From contig JANYLH010000008.1 in NCBI GenBank assembly GCA_025357915.1, forward strand, positions 26,475 through 90,474: a stretch of DNA of 64,000 nucleotides. The letters run 5' to 3'. Under the pieces are notes generated by a model, which was not told the DNA's origin, did not search any database, and was given only the letters and a program-made list of their open reading frames with translations. A program made the position numbers and the translations under genes. Numbering within the stretch: position 1 is the first letter of the stretch; each line of letters begins with the position of its first letter. The DNA is from Gammaproteobacteria bacterium. GTDB lineage: Bacteria; Pseudomonadota; Gammaproteobacteria; Steroidobacterales; Steroidobacteraceae. This document shows positions 28,395 through 36,309 of the stretch, one piece after another.

Positions 28395-28462
28395 GTATTC
28401 ACCGCATGGTACCTGAACAGCGGCGAGGCCAAGGCGGGAACTGTCGTAAGTCCTTGATTAAG

Positions 28463-28538
28463 TGGCGCTCCCTACGAGATTCGAACTCGTGTTCCAGCCT
28501 TGAGAGGGCCGTGTCCTGGGCCTCTAGACGAAGGGAGC
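28463..28538 (-). tRNA. tRNA-Glu (anticodon CTC)
   Basis: 76 nt including encoded CCA. On the minus strand GCTCCCT pairs with AGGGAGC, discriminator G, CCA; D-arm GTCTAGAGGCCCAGGAC; anticodon stem CGGCC/GGCTG with loop CTCTCAA (anticodon CTC, reads GAG); T-arm with GTTCGAATC. Closely resembles E. coli tRNA-Glu apart from the anticodon. No T-rich terminator is visible downstream. Confidence 0.97.
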
Positions 28539-28616
28539 GAATCTCCGGCGGGTGAGGCGAAAAGGCGCGGTATTATAGGCGGCCTCTTTGTTTGCTCAAG
28601 CTAAATCAGGGTCGAT

Positions 28617-30155
28617 TTGAACCAGAATCCGGACCTTTCCGCCGCGCCGGGTGCGCCGCGCATCATTCCGCGCTCCGATCACCCGGTCTCGCGGTCCAAT
28701 ATTTCCCCGAACGCCTTGCGTGTGCTCTATCGCCTCAAGGAGGCGGGCTTCGAGGCGTTCCTGGTCGGCGGCTGCGTGCGCGACATCATCATCGGGCGCC
28801 ATCCGAAGGATTTCGACGTCGCCACCGACGCGCTGCCCGAGGAAGTGCGGCGCCTGTTCCGCAATTGCCGGCTGGTCGGCCGCCGCTTCCGCCTCGCGCA
28901 TATCGTCTACGGGCGCGAAGTCATCGAGGTGGCTACCTTTCGCGCTGCCAGCGCGCCGCCGCCGAGCGAAGAGCCGGTGCCGGTCCGCAGCGAGGACGAG
29001 GATGAACTGCTGGAAGAAGAACTGGCCGCGGCCGGTGAGGATCCGCTCGAGGCCACGACGCCACTCGATCTGACGCAGCCGCTCGAGGTGCCCGACTTCG
29101 GCGACGGCCATCGCGATTCGGGCAGTGGCGGTGCCGGGCATCGCGTGCACGACGATCATGGCCGGCTGCTGCGCGACAACATGTACGGCAACATCGATGC
29201 CGACGTGTGGCGCCGCGATTTCACCGTCAACGCGCTCTATTACAACATCGCCGATTTTTCGATCTGGGATTACGTCGGCGGGCTGGCGGACATACAGGCC
29301 GGGCGCCTGCGGCTGATTGGCGATGTCGAGACCCGGTACCGCGAGGATCCGGTGCGCATGCTGCGCGCGGCGCGCTTCGAGGCCAAGCTGGGTTTCGTGA
29401 TCGACGCGGCGAGCGCGGCGCCGATCGAGCGACTTCGGGGCCTGCTCGCGAGCGTCCCGCCGGCGCGCCTGTTCGACGAAACCGCAAAGCTCTTCCTGAC
29501 CGGGCATGGCGCCGACAGCTACCGCGTGCTGCGCGCGCGCGGCTTGTTCGCCGCGCTGTTTCCGGCGGTCGATCGCTATCTGCAGCAACACCCGGGAAGC
29601 CTGGTCGAGGACCTGCTGGTGCAGGGCCTGCGCAACACCGACCGGCGCGTCGAGGAAGACAAGCCGGTCACGCCGACCTTCCTGTTCTCGCTGCTGCTGT
29701 ACGGCCCGATCGCCTCGATCATCGAATCGTTTCCGCCCAATCGCTGGCACGAACCCCAGGCGATTCTCGACGCCTGCGACCGGGCGCTGCACGAGGCGCA
29801 GCAGCGCGTGTCGATTCCGCGGCGCATCGCGCTCGGGGTGCGTGAAATGTACGCCCTGCAGCCGCGGCTCGAGGGGCCGCGCGGGCGGCGCGCGCTCCGG
29901 CTCCTCGAGCAGCCGCGGTTCCGCGCGGCCTACGACCTGCTGATGTTGCGCGCCTCGCTGGGGCTGGCGGTTCCGGAAGTTGCGCAGTGGTGGACCAGGC
30001 TGCAGTCGGTGTCGCCCGCGGAACGCGAGCAGATGGTGGAAGCCGCGCCGGGTGGTGCGCGCGCGGCGGGGGCCGGCGTCGGCGGGGATGATGTGGCCGG
30101 ATCGGGCGCACCGCGTCGCCGCCGGCGTCGCCGCCCGCGCAGCAGCGGTGCCTGA
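28617..30155 (+). CDS. pcnB: Poly(A) polymerase I
   Basis: 512 residues from TTG 28617 with TCAGGG just upstream; no nearer ATG precedes the conserved part. It adds 3' poly(A) tails that speed RNA decay. Seen: GGCVRDIIIGRHPKDFDVATDA (51-72, metal ligands Asp65 and Asp67), RLLRDNMYGNI, RRDFTVNALYY, and EDPVRMLRAARFEAKLGF. Odd: a ~70-residue segment (about 111-181), acidic then Gly/His-rich, replaces a ~20-residue loop of E. coli PcnB; and the tail ends RRRRRRRPRSSGA. folK follows closely. Confidence 0.95.
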   Translation: MNQNPDLSAAPGAPRIIPRSDHPVSRSNISPNALRVLYRLKEAGFEAFLVGGCVRDIIIGRHPKDFDVATDALPEEVRRLFRNCRLVGRRFRLAHIVYGREVIEVATFRAASAPPPSEEPVPVRSEDEDELLEEELAAAGEDPLEATTPLDLTQPLEVPDFGDGHRDSGSGGAGHRVHDDHGRLLRDNMYGNIDADVWRRDFTVNALYYNIADFSIWDYVGGLADIQAGRLRLIGDVETRYREDPVRMLRAARFEAKLGFVIDAASAAPIERLRGLLASVPPARLFDETAKLFLTGHGADSYRVLRARGLFAALFPAVDRYLQQHPGSLVEDLLVQGLRNTDRRVEEDKPVTPTFLFSLLLYGPIASIIESFPPNRWHEPQAILDACDRALHEAQQRVSIPRRIALGVREMYALQPRLEGPRGRRALRLLEQPRFRAAYDLLMLRASLGLAVPEVAQWWTRLQSVSPAEREQMVEAAPGGARAAGAGVGGDDVAGSGAPRRRRRRRPRSSGA

Positions 30156-30171
30156 CGCCCGGACCTCGCGG

Positions 30172-30660
30172 GTGCACGCTTTTCCCGCCTATGTGGGTAT
30201 CGGCAGCAACCTGCAGCAGCCGGCGGCGCAAGTGCGCGCCGCGTTCGACGCGCTTGCCGCCGTGCCGCGTACCCGCCTGGTGTACCGTTCTTCCCTGTAT
30301 GGGTCGAAGCCCATGGGGCCCGTGGCGCAGGCCGATTTCTGCAATGCCGCGGCCGGACTCCTCACGGAACTCGACGCCGCCACGCTGCTCGCGGCACTGC
30401 GGGCCATCGAGCAGCGCTTCGGGCGCGAGCGCCATGTCGAGCGCTGGGGACCGCGCGTGATCGATCTGGACCTGCTGGTCTACGGCGAGGAGCGCCGCAC
30501 CGATCCACAGCTCACACTGCCGCATCCGGGCATTGCCGGGCGCAATTTCGTGCTGCAACCGCTGTGCGAGTTCGCGCCGGACCTGCTGGTGCCCGGCGTC
30601 GGCCGCGTCGCGGCCCTGGCCGCGAAGCTGCCGGCCGACGGCCTGTGGAGGATCGCGTGA
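30172..30660 (+). CDS. folK: 2-amino-4-hydroxy-6-hydroxymethyldihydropteridine pyrophosphokinase
   Basis: 162 residues from GTG 30172; GTG 30148 (8-bp overlap with pcnB) is equally possible. It transfers pyrophosphate from ATP to the pterin in folate synthesis. Seen: AYVGIGSNL opening, RSSLYGSKPMGPVAQADFCNA, ERWGPRVIDLDLLVYG (ATP/Mg site) and LTLPHPGIAGRNFVLQPL, the complete HPPK signature. pcnB-folK-pan order is common in Gammaproteobacteria. Stop overlaps the next GTG (GTGA). Confidence 0.96.
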   Translation: MHAFPAYVGIGSNLQQPAAQVRAAFDALAAVPRTRLVYRSSLYGSKPMGPVAQADFCNAAAGLLTELDAATLLAALRAIEQRFGRERHVERWGPRVIDLDLLVYGEERRTDPQLTLPHPGIAGRNFVLQPLCEFAPDLLVPGVGRVAALAAKLPADGLWRIA

Positions 30661-31346
30661 CCCGGCCGCCGGTGCAGTCCGCCTCGGTACGCGTGGCCAC
30701 CGGCGCTCACCGGTTCATCGTGCTCGAGGGCCCGATCGGCGTGGGCAAAACCAGCCTCGCGGTCAAGCTCGCGGGCAGCCTCAACGCGGAGCAGGTGCTC
30801 GAACAGGCGGAGCAGAATCCATTCCTCGAGCGCTTCTACCGCAATCCGCGCGCGGGAGCGTTGCCGGCACAGCTCTATTTCCTCTTCCAGCGCGCCCAGC
30901 AGCTGGCCGCGCTCAGGCAGCACGACCTGTTCGCACCGGTCCGTGTGGCCGACTACCTGCTCGACAAGGACCGGCTGTTCGCGCGCGTGACGCTCGATGA
31001 CGAGGAGTTCCGGCTCTACGAGCAGGTCCATGAGCGGCTTGCGATCGACGCGCCGGTGCCGGATCTGGTGGTCTACCTGCAGGCGCCCGTCGACGTGCTG
31101 ATCGAACGCATCAACCGGCGCGGCATCCGGTACGAGCATTACATCGAACGCGCCTACCTGGAAAAGCTCAACGCCGCGTATGCGCGTTTCTTTCATGAGT
31201 ACGAGGGCGCGCCGCTCCTGATCGTCAATGCCGCGGCGATCGACCCGTTGCACAACGAATCGGATTACGAAGAGCTGCTGGGCGCGATCAAGCGCATGAA
31301 ACAGGGGCGGCTCTACTACAACCCGCTGCGCCACGGCGCATTGTAG
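30657..31346 (+). CDS. Deoxynucleoside kinase (deoxyadenosine/deoxyguanosine kinase type)
   Basis: 229 residues from GTG 30657 (GTGA overlap with folK). Phosphorylates deoxynucleosides for salvage. Seen: P-loop EGPIGVGKTSLA (24-35), NPFLERFYRNP, VADYLLDKDRLFA, LVVYLQAPVDVLIERI and the lid region RRGIRYEHYIERAYLEKL. Similar to bacterial dGK/dAK and Drosophila-type kinases; substrate preference cannot be read. Interposed between folK and panB. Confidence 0.92.
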   Translation: MTRPPVQSASVRVATGAHRFIVLEGPIGVGKTSLAVKLAGSLNAEQVLEQAEQNPFLERFYRNPRAGALPAQLYFLFQRAQQLAALRQHDLFAPVRVADYLLDKDRLFARVTLDDEEFRLYEQVHERLAIDAPVPDLVVYLQAPVDVLIERINRRGIRYEHYIERAYLEKLNAAYARFFHEYEGAPLLIVNAAAIDPLHNESDYEELLGAIKRMKQGRLYYNPLRHGAL

Positions 31347-31414
31347 GCCGCGGCCGCCACAGCGGTCCCTGCGCAGTTGCTTGTAAGTCGCCACTCCGTC
31401 ATCCTCACCACCCT

Positions 31415-32242
31415 ATGTATACGCAGCTGCAGCAGCGCGGGTCCGACCATCCGCCGGTGACGGTCAATACTCTGGCGCAGATGCGTGCGGCCGGCGAAAA
31501 AATTGCCTGCATCACCGCCTACGACGCCAGCTTCGCCGCACTGGTTGACGCCGCGGGCGCAGACCTGGTGCTGGTCGGCGATTCGCTCGGCATGGTGATC
31601 CAGGGACACGATACGACCGTGCCCGTAACCATGGACCAGATGGTCTACCACTGTGCCGCCGTGTCGCGCGGCCTGCAACATGCCTTCCTGATGGCGGACC
31701 TGCCGTTCGCGAGCTATACCTCGCGCGAGCTGGCGCTGGCCAACAGTGTGCGGCTGATGCAGGAGGGCGGTGCGCGCATGGTCAAGCTCGAAAGCGGTGC
31801 CTCGCAGCTCGACATCGTCGAATACCTCACCAGTCATGACATCGCGGTGTGCGCGCACCTTGGGCTCAAGCCCCAGTCGGTGCACAAGACCGGCGGGTTC
31901 CGCGTCCAGGGGCGTGAAGGCATTGCCGCCGCGCGCATGCTCGCCGATGCGCGCGCCCTCGAGGCGGCGGGCGCCGACGTGCTGCTGCTCGAATGCATTC
32001 CCGCGGCGCTCGGCGCCGAGATCACCCGCGGCGTCACCGTGCCGGTGATCGGCATCGGTGCGGGCCCCGACACCGACGGGCAGATTCTCGTGCTCTACGA
32101 CGTGCTCGACATCACCGCCGGGCGCAAGCCCCGCTTCGTGCGCAATTTCATGGCCGGCGCCGGTGATTGCGCCGCGGCGGTGGCGTCCTACGTAGCCGCG
32201 GTGCGGAGCCGTGCATACCCCGCGCCCGAACACTGCTTCTGA
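31415..32242 (+). CDS. panB: 3-methyl-2-oxobutanoate hydroxymethyltransferase
   Basis: 275 residues. First committed step of pantothenate synthesis, using methylene-THF. Seen: ITAYDASFAALVDAAGAD, VGDSLGMVIQGHDTT (metal-binding Asp), MADLPFASY, MVKLESG, AHLGLKPQSV, LLECIPAALG and IGIGAGPDTDGQILV, all in family order. 68-bp gap after the kinase; panC starts 13 bp downstream. Confidence 0.98.
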   Translation: MYTQLQQRGSDHPPVTVNTLAQMRAAGEKIACITAYDASFAALVDAAGADLVLVGDSLGMVIQGHDTTVPVTMDQMVYHCAAVSRGLQHAFLMADLPFASYTSRELALANSVRLMQEGGARMVKLESGASQLDIVEYLTSHDIAVCAHLGLKPQSVHKTGGFRVQGREGIAAARMLADARALEAAGADVLLLECIPAALGAEITRGVTVPVIGIGAGPDTDGQILVLYDVLDITAGRKPRFVRNFMAGAGDCAAAVASYVAAVRSRAYPAPEHCF

Positions 32243-32255
32243 GCGGACGCCGGCC

Positions 32256-33113
32256 ATGGAGGTTGCCACTACCGTCGCCGAAGTGCGCGCGCGCGTGCGC
32301 GACTGGCGCGCGGCGGGGCTGCGCGTCGCGCTGGTGCCGACCATGGGCAATCTCCACGCCGGTCACCTGAGCCTGCTGGCCGCCGCGCGTTTCCGCGCCG
32401 ACCGGGTCGTCGCCAGCGTGTTCGTGAATCCGCTGCAATTCGGCCCCGCCGAGGATTTTGCCGCCTATCCGCGCACGCTCGATGAAGACCGCGAGCTGCT
32501 GGGCGAGGCGCACTGCGAGCTGCTGTTCGCGCCGACGGTGGAGCAGGTCTACCCGGACGGCGGCGCACAGGCGACGCTGATCACCGTGCGCGGGCTGTCT
32601 TCGATCCTGTGCGGACAGTTCCGGCCAGGCCACTTCGACGGCGTGGCGACCGTGGTGGCGAAGCTCTTCAACATCGTGGCGCCCGACGTTGCGGTATTCG
32701 GCGAGAAGGATTTCCAGCAGTTCAGCATCATCCGCCGCATGACCTGCGACCTGCAGCTGCTGGTGGAAATCGTCGGCGCGCCAACCGTGCGCGCGCCGGA
32801 CGGACTGGCACTCAGTTCCCGCAATCGTTATCTGTCTGCGCAGGAGCGCGCAATCGCGCCGGCAATCCACCACGCGCTCCAGGCTGCGGTGGCGCGGCTC
32901 GATGCGGGCGATCGCAATTTCCCCGGCCTCGAGAGCGCCGGCTGGCAGTCGCTCGCGCTCGCCGGCTTGCGGCCCGATTACTTCGCGGTGCGCGACGCCG
33001 ACGATCTGCAGCCGCCGCACGCGGCAACCCGCGAAATGGTGGTGCTCACCGCGGCGCGACTCGGCAAGGCGCGCCTGATCGACAACCTGCGCGTGCCCCT
33101 GGTCAGACCCTAG
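32256..33113 (+). CDS. panC: Pantothenate synthetase (pantoate-beta-alanine ligase)
   Basis: 285 residues from ATG 32256; the track's 32211 lies inside panB. It ligates pantoate and beta-alanine with ATP. Seen: PTMGNLHAGHLSLL (28-41, HIGH motif), VASVFVNPLQFGPAEDF, GQFRPGHFDGVATVVAKLFN, VFGEKDFQQF and LSSRNRYLS (KMSKS-like). No panD is nearby, so the beta-alanine source is elsewhere. Faces queG with a 13-bp GC-palindromic gap. Confidence 0.97.
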   Translation: MEVATTVAEVRARVRDWRAAGLRVALVPTMGNLHAGHLSLLAAARFRADRVVASVFVNPLQFGPAEDFAAYPRTLDEDRELLGEAHCELLFAPTVEQVYPDGGAQATLITVRGLSSILCGQFRPGHFDGVATVVAKLFNIVAPDVAVFGEKDFQQFSIIRRMTCDLQLLVEIVGAPTVRAPDGLALSSRNRYLSAQERAIAPAIHHALQAAVARLDAGDRNFPGLESAGWQSLALAGLRPDYFAVRDADDLQPPHAATREMVVLTAARLGKARLIDNLRVPLVRP

Positions 33114-33126
33114 GCCGGGCCCGGGC

Positions 33127-34221
33127 TCAGTCCGTGCTCACTGGCGCTGCCGTGGCGCCGGCATGCTGCGCCAGCGCCCACTGGACGTGCTCGCGCACCA
33201 GCGCGGAAGGATCGGCGCGTCGCGTTGCCAGTGCCGCCAGCACCTCGGCCGTGGGCGCGGCGTTGCCGAGCGCCACGGCGATATTGCGCAGCCAGCGCTC
33301 GTATCCCAGGCGGAAGATCGCGGAACCACGCATGCGTTCCTCGAACTGCTGCTCGTTCCAGCCGAACAGGTCCGCGAGCCGGGGGGCGTCGAGCCCGTGG
33401 CGTATCTTGAAATCCGGGTTGGCCGCGTCGCGCGCGTAGCGGTTCCACGGGCATACCAGCTGGCAGTCATCGCAGCCGTAGATGCGGTTGCCGATCGCGC
33501 CGCGCAGTCCGACGGGGATCGATCCGTGCAGTTCGATCGTCAGGTAGGAAATGCAGCGGCGCGCATCGAGCTGCCACGGTGCGACGATGGCGCCCGTCGG
33601 GCAGGCGGGGATACAGGCCGTGCAGCTGCCGCAGTGGGCGCTGCCGGGTTCATCGAGCGGCAGCTCGAGATCGGTATAGATCTCACCAAGGAAGAAATAC
33701 GAACCCGCTTCGCGGGCGATGAGGTTGGTGTGCTTGCCGATCCAGCCGAGGCCCGCATTGCGGGCCAGCGCTTTCTCGAGCACCGGCGCGCTGTCGGTGA
33801 ATACCCGATGGCCGTGGGGACGGGCGATCGCGGTGAGGAAATCCGCCAGTTGCTGCAGGGCCCTGCGCATCGTCTTGTGGTAGTCGCGGCCCAGCGCGTA
33901 GCGCGAGACGTATCCGAGTGAATTGTCGCCCAGCACTTCGGCGGCTGCCCGGGCAGCCTCAGGCCAGTAGTCCATGCGCGCGCTGATGACGCGCAGCGTC
34001 CCGGGGACGAGTTGTGCCGGCCGGCTGCGTTTCACGCCGTGGTGCGCCATGTACTCCATGCCGCCGTGGCGGCCCGCGGCGAGCCAGTCGTCCAGGCGGC
34101 GCTCGTCTTCGGCAAGCTCGACTCCGCTCACGCCCACGTGGGCGAAGCCCAGTTCGCGCGCACGCGTGGCCAGCCGGGTGCGAATCGCGGCGGGATCGGC
34201 TGGCGGGGTTGGGGTCGTCAT
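33127..34221 (-). CDS. queG: Epoxyqueuosine reductase
   Basis: 364 residues from ATG 34221; the track start at 34317 would run into nnr on the other strand. Last step of queuosine synthesis in tRNA, with cobalamin and two [4Fe-4S] clusters. Seen: proton-donor Asp143 in FTDSAPVLEKALA, GLGWIGKHTNLI, cluster motifs CGSCTACIPACP (Cys197/200/203, 207) and CDDCQLVCPWN (250/253/257), and C-terminal HEAT-like helices. Divergent from nnr with only 31 bp between starts. Confidence 0.97.
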   Translation of the reverse strand: MTTPTPPADPAAIRTRLATRARELGFAHVGVSGVELAEDERRLDDWLAAGRHGGMEYMAHHGVKRSRPAQLVPGTLRVISARMDYWPEAARAAAEVLGDNSLGYVSRYALGRDYHKTMRRALQQLADFLTAIARPHGHRVFTDSAPVLEKALARNAGLGWIGKHTNLIAREAGSYFFLGEIYTDLELPLDEPGSAHCGSCTACIPACPTGAIVAPWQLDARRCISYLTIELHGSIPVGLRGAIGNRIYGCDDCQLVCPWNRYARDAANPDFKIRHGLDAPRLADLFGWNEQQFEERMRGSAIFRLGYERWLRNIAVALGNAAPTAEVLAALATRRADPSALVREHVQWALAQHAGATAAPVSTD

Positions 34222-34240
34222 GGGCGGCTTCCACGGCCAG

Positions 34241-34246
34241 TATAAT
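34241..34246 (+). promoter_or_regulatory. Candidate -10 box directly before nnr
   Basis: Perfect TATAAT ending 6 bp before the nnr ATG (34253). A transcript started at the usual distance would begin at or within a base or two of the start codon. No good -35 is visible. Confidence 0.45.
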
Positions 34247-34252
34247 GAGTGC

Positions 34253-35734
34253 ATGAGCCAGGCCCAGGGACTGTATTCGGTGACGCAGGTGCGGGCTTTC
34301 GACGCGCACGCGATCACGGTGCAGGGTGTGCCCGGTTACGTGCTGATGCAGCGCGCGGGGGAGGCTGCGCTGCGCGCGCTGCGCGGCCGCTGGCCCAGCG
34401 CGGTGCGCATCGCGATCGTCTGCGGTGGCGGCAACAACGGCGGCGACGGCTACGTGCTCGGACGCTGCGCGCGTGCTGCGGGACTTGAAGTCACGCTGCT
34501 GGCGGTGGTCGCTGCCGAGCAGCTGGGCGGCGACGCGCGGCGCGCCGCGGAAGATTTTTGCGCCACCGGGGATGTGCCGCGCGCCTTCGCTGCCGCCGAA
34601 CTCGCCGGCGCCGAAGTGATCGTCGATGCGCTCCTCGGCACCGGACTGCGCCCGCCACTGCGCGCGGAGTTTCTCGCGGTGATCAAGGCCATGAATCACG
34701 CGGGCGTGCCGATCCTGGCGCTCGATCTGCCCTCGGGGCTCGACGGCGACCGCGGCGTGCCACTGGGCGATGCGGTGCGTGCCGACACGACGATCACTTT
34801 CGTCGCGCCCAAGACCGGGCTGTTTGTAGGCGACGGCCCGGAATTCGCGGGCCAGGTGCTGTGCGCTGACCTCGGCGTGACGCCGCCGCCGGGCGAGGCG
34901 GGCAAACCGGTTTTGGAGCGGATCGACGCGAGCGAGATCGCGCGCGCGCTGCCGCGCCGGGCGCGCGCCGCGCACAAGGGCGATTTCGGCCGCGTGCTCA
35001 TCGTCGCGGGCGCGCCGGGCATGGCCGGTGCTGCGCGGCTCGCCGGCGAAGCGTGTCTGCGCAGTGGCGCGGGCCTGGTGACCATCGCCACTTCGCCGGA
35101 GAACGTGGCCGCGATCGTCGCCGACCGGCCCGAACTCATCTGCTTCGGAGTACGTGATGCCGGCGAACTGGCGGCGCCGCTCGCCGCCGCGACGGTGGTG
35201 GCGATTGGTCCGGGGCTCGGCACCGGCGCCTGGTCGCGCGCGCTCTTCGATGCCGCGCTGACCGCTGGCAAGCCGCTGGTGCTCGACGCCGATGCCCTCA
35301 ACCTTCTGGCCGCCACCGGCCAGAGCCTGCCGCCGCTCACGGTGGTGACGCCGCACCCCGGAGAAGCGGCGCGTTTGCTCGGCACCACTTCGGCAGCCGT
35401 GCAGGCTGATCGCCTGGGTGCCCTGCGGCAACTGGTCGAGCGGTGCGGCGGGGTGGTCGTGCTCAAGGGCGCGGGCACGCTGGTTGGCGCGCCGGGCCGG
35501 ATCCCGGCGCTGTGCACGCACGGCAATTCCGGCATGGCCGCGCCCGGTATGGGCGATGTGCTGACAGGCGCGATCACCGCCATCCTCGCGCAGTGCCGCG
35601 ATCCCTGGCTCGCCGCGCGTGCCGGCGTCGTGGCTCATGCCTTGTCGGGAGACGAGCTGGCGCGACAGGGCGGCGGCCGCGGCATGCTCGCGCTCGAAGT
35701 GGCCGAGCGTCTCGTACACTGGGTCAACCCTTGA
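34253..35734 (+). CDS. nnr: Bifunctional NAD(P)HX epimerase / ADP-dependent NAD(P)HX dehydratase
   Basis: 493 residues from ATG 34253; earlier track starts are antisense to queG. Repairs hydrated NADH and NADPH. Seen: N-terminal YjeF epimerase domain (about 1-215) with MQRAGEAALRAL, CGGGNNGGDGYVLGR and LPSGLDGDRG; C-terminal ribokinase-like dehydratase (about 225-493) with KGDFGRVLIVAG, TPHPGEAARLLG and HGNSGMAAPGMGDVLTG. The order epimerase-dehydratase-tsaE is conserved in Gammaproteobacteria. TTGA overlap with tsaE. Confidence 0.97.
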   Translation: MSQAQGLYSVTQVRAFDAHAITVQGVPGYVLMQRAGEAALRALRGRWPSAVRIAIVCGGGNNGGDGYVLGRCARAAGLEVTLLAVVAAEQLGGDARRAAEDFCATGDVPRAFAAAELAGAEVIVDALLGTGLRPPLRAEFLAVIKAMNHAGVPILALDLPSGLDGDRGVPLGDAVRADTTITFVAPKTGLFVGDGPEFAGQVLCADLGVTPPPGEAGKPVLERIDASEIARALPRRARAAHKGDFGRVLIVAGAPGMAGAARLAGEACLRSGAGLVTIATSPENVAAIVADRPELICFGVRDAGELAAPLAAATVVAIGPGLGTGAWSRALFDAALTAGKPLVLDADALNLLAATGQSLPPLTVVTPHPGEAARLLGTTSAAVQADRLGALRQLVERCGGVVVLKGAGTLVGAPGRIPALCTHGNSGMAAPGMGDVLTGAITAILAQCRDPWLAARAGVVAHALSGDELARQGGGRGMLALEVAERLVHWVNP

Positions 35735-36216
35735 TCGAACGAGCGCTCCTGGAGGTTGCGGACACCGAATCGCTCGGCGCGGCGTTGGCGCGCAGCGTTC
35801 CGTGGGCGGCACCGCAGTCGCTTACCGTCTTCCTGCAGGGCGCGCTCGGCGCGGGCAAGACCACGCTGGCGCGCGGCCTGCTGCGCGGGCTGGGCGTTCA
35901 GGGTACGGTGCGGAGCCCGACCTTTACACTGCTCGAGGGCTATGAATCCGCGGCCGGCCGGGTGCTGCACCTGGATTTGTACCGGCTGGCAGGCGGCGCC
36001 GACGTGGCGAGCCTGGGGCTGCGCGATGAACTGGATCCGGGAGTGCTGCTGCTCATCGAGTGGCCGGAGCGCGCGGCCGGATCGCTCCCGCCCGCCGACC
36101 TGAGTATCGAGCTGTCGCTGGCCGGGGATGGCCGGATCGCGCGGCTCGAAGGCGCGAGCCCTGTGGGAAAGGCGTGGCTGGCGGCAGCGGCTGAGGCCTG
36201 GCGATTTCAGAATTGA
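35731..36216 (+). CDS. tsaE: tRNA threonylcarbamoyladenosine biosynthesis protein TsaE
   Basis: 161 residues from TTG 35731, overlapping the nnr TGA. ATPase that works with TsaB-TsaD to make t6A37 on ANN-decoding tRNAs. Seen: P-loop FLQGALGAGKTTLARGL (34-50), switch region VRSPTFTLLEGYE, LDLYRL and the ELDPGVLLLIEWPERA block. Usual length and neighbours. Followed by an AT-rich 93-bp gap and amiC. Confidence 0.96.
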   Translation: MIERALLEVADTESLGAALARSVPWAAPQSLTVFLQGALGAGKTTLARGLLRGLGVQGTVRSPTFTLLEGYESAAGRVLHLDLYRLAGGADVASLGLRDELDPGVLLLIEWPERAAGSLPPADLSIELSLAGDGRIARLEGASPVGKAWLAAAAEAWRFQN

Positions 36217-36241
36217 ATGGAGTTAAATACGCTAGCTCCAT
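36217..36241. promoter_or_regulatory. Inverted repeat after tsaE
   Basis: ATGGAG and CTCCAT arms (36217-36222, 36236-36241) around a 13-bp AT-rich centre, starting at the base after the tsaE stop and 9 bp before the amiC -35 box. Could be an operator or a weak terminator. Confidence 0.25.
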
Positions 36242-36249
36242 GATTAGTA

Positions 36250-36278
36250 TTGAAGAATTATTTTCCTGGGCATAGAGT
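36250..36278 (+). promoter_or_regulatory. Candidate promoter for amiC-mutL-miaA
   Basis: TTGAAG (36250-36255), a 17-bp spacer, and TAGAGT (36273-36278) in the only AT-rich patch of this area. Predicted start near 36285 supports the amiC ATG at 36310 over the TTG 36250 and GTG 36277 that overlap the promoter. Confidence 0.45.
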
Positions 36279-36309
36279 GCGGGCCACTGGGCTGGGTTCG
36301 AACTATCGC

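Noticed and set aside
27396-28457. 353-residue plus-strand ORF opposite the sulfotransferase
   Set aside because: The minus strand carries TPR and PAPS-binding motifs; the plus frame shows none.
33959-35812. 617-residue minus-strand ORF
   Set aside because: Mirror of nnr; its tail overlaps queG in another frame. No domain.
36286-36303. tRNA T-arm-like GGGTTCGAAC
   Set aside because: No acceptor or anticodon stem around it; it is the amiC leader.
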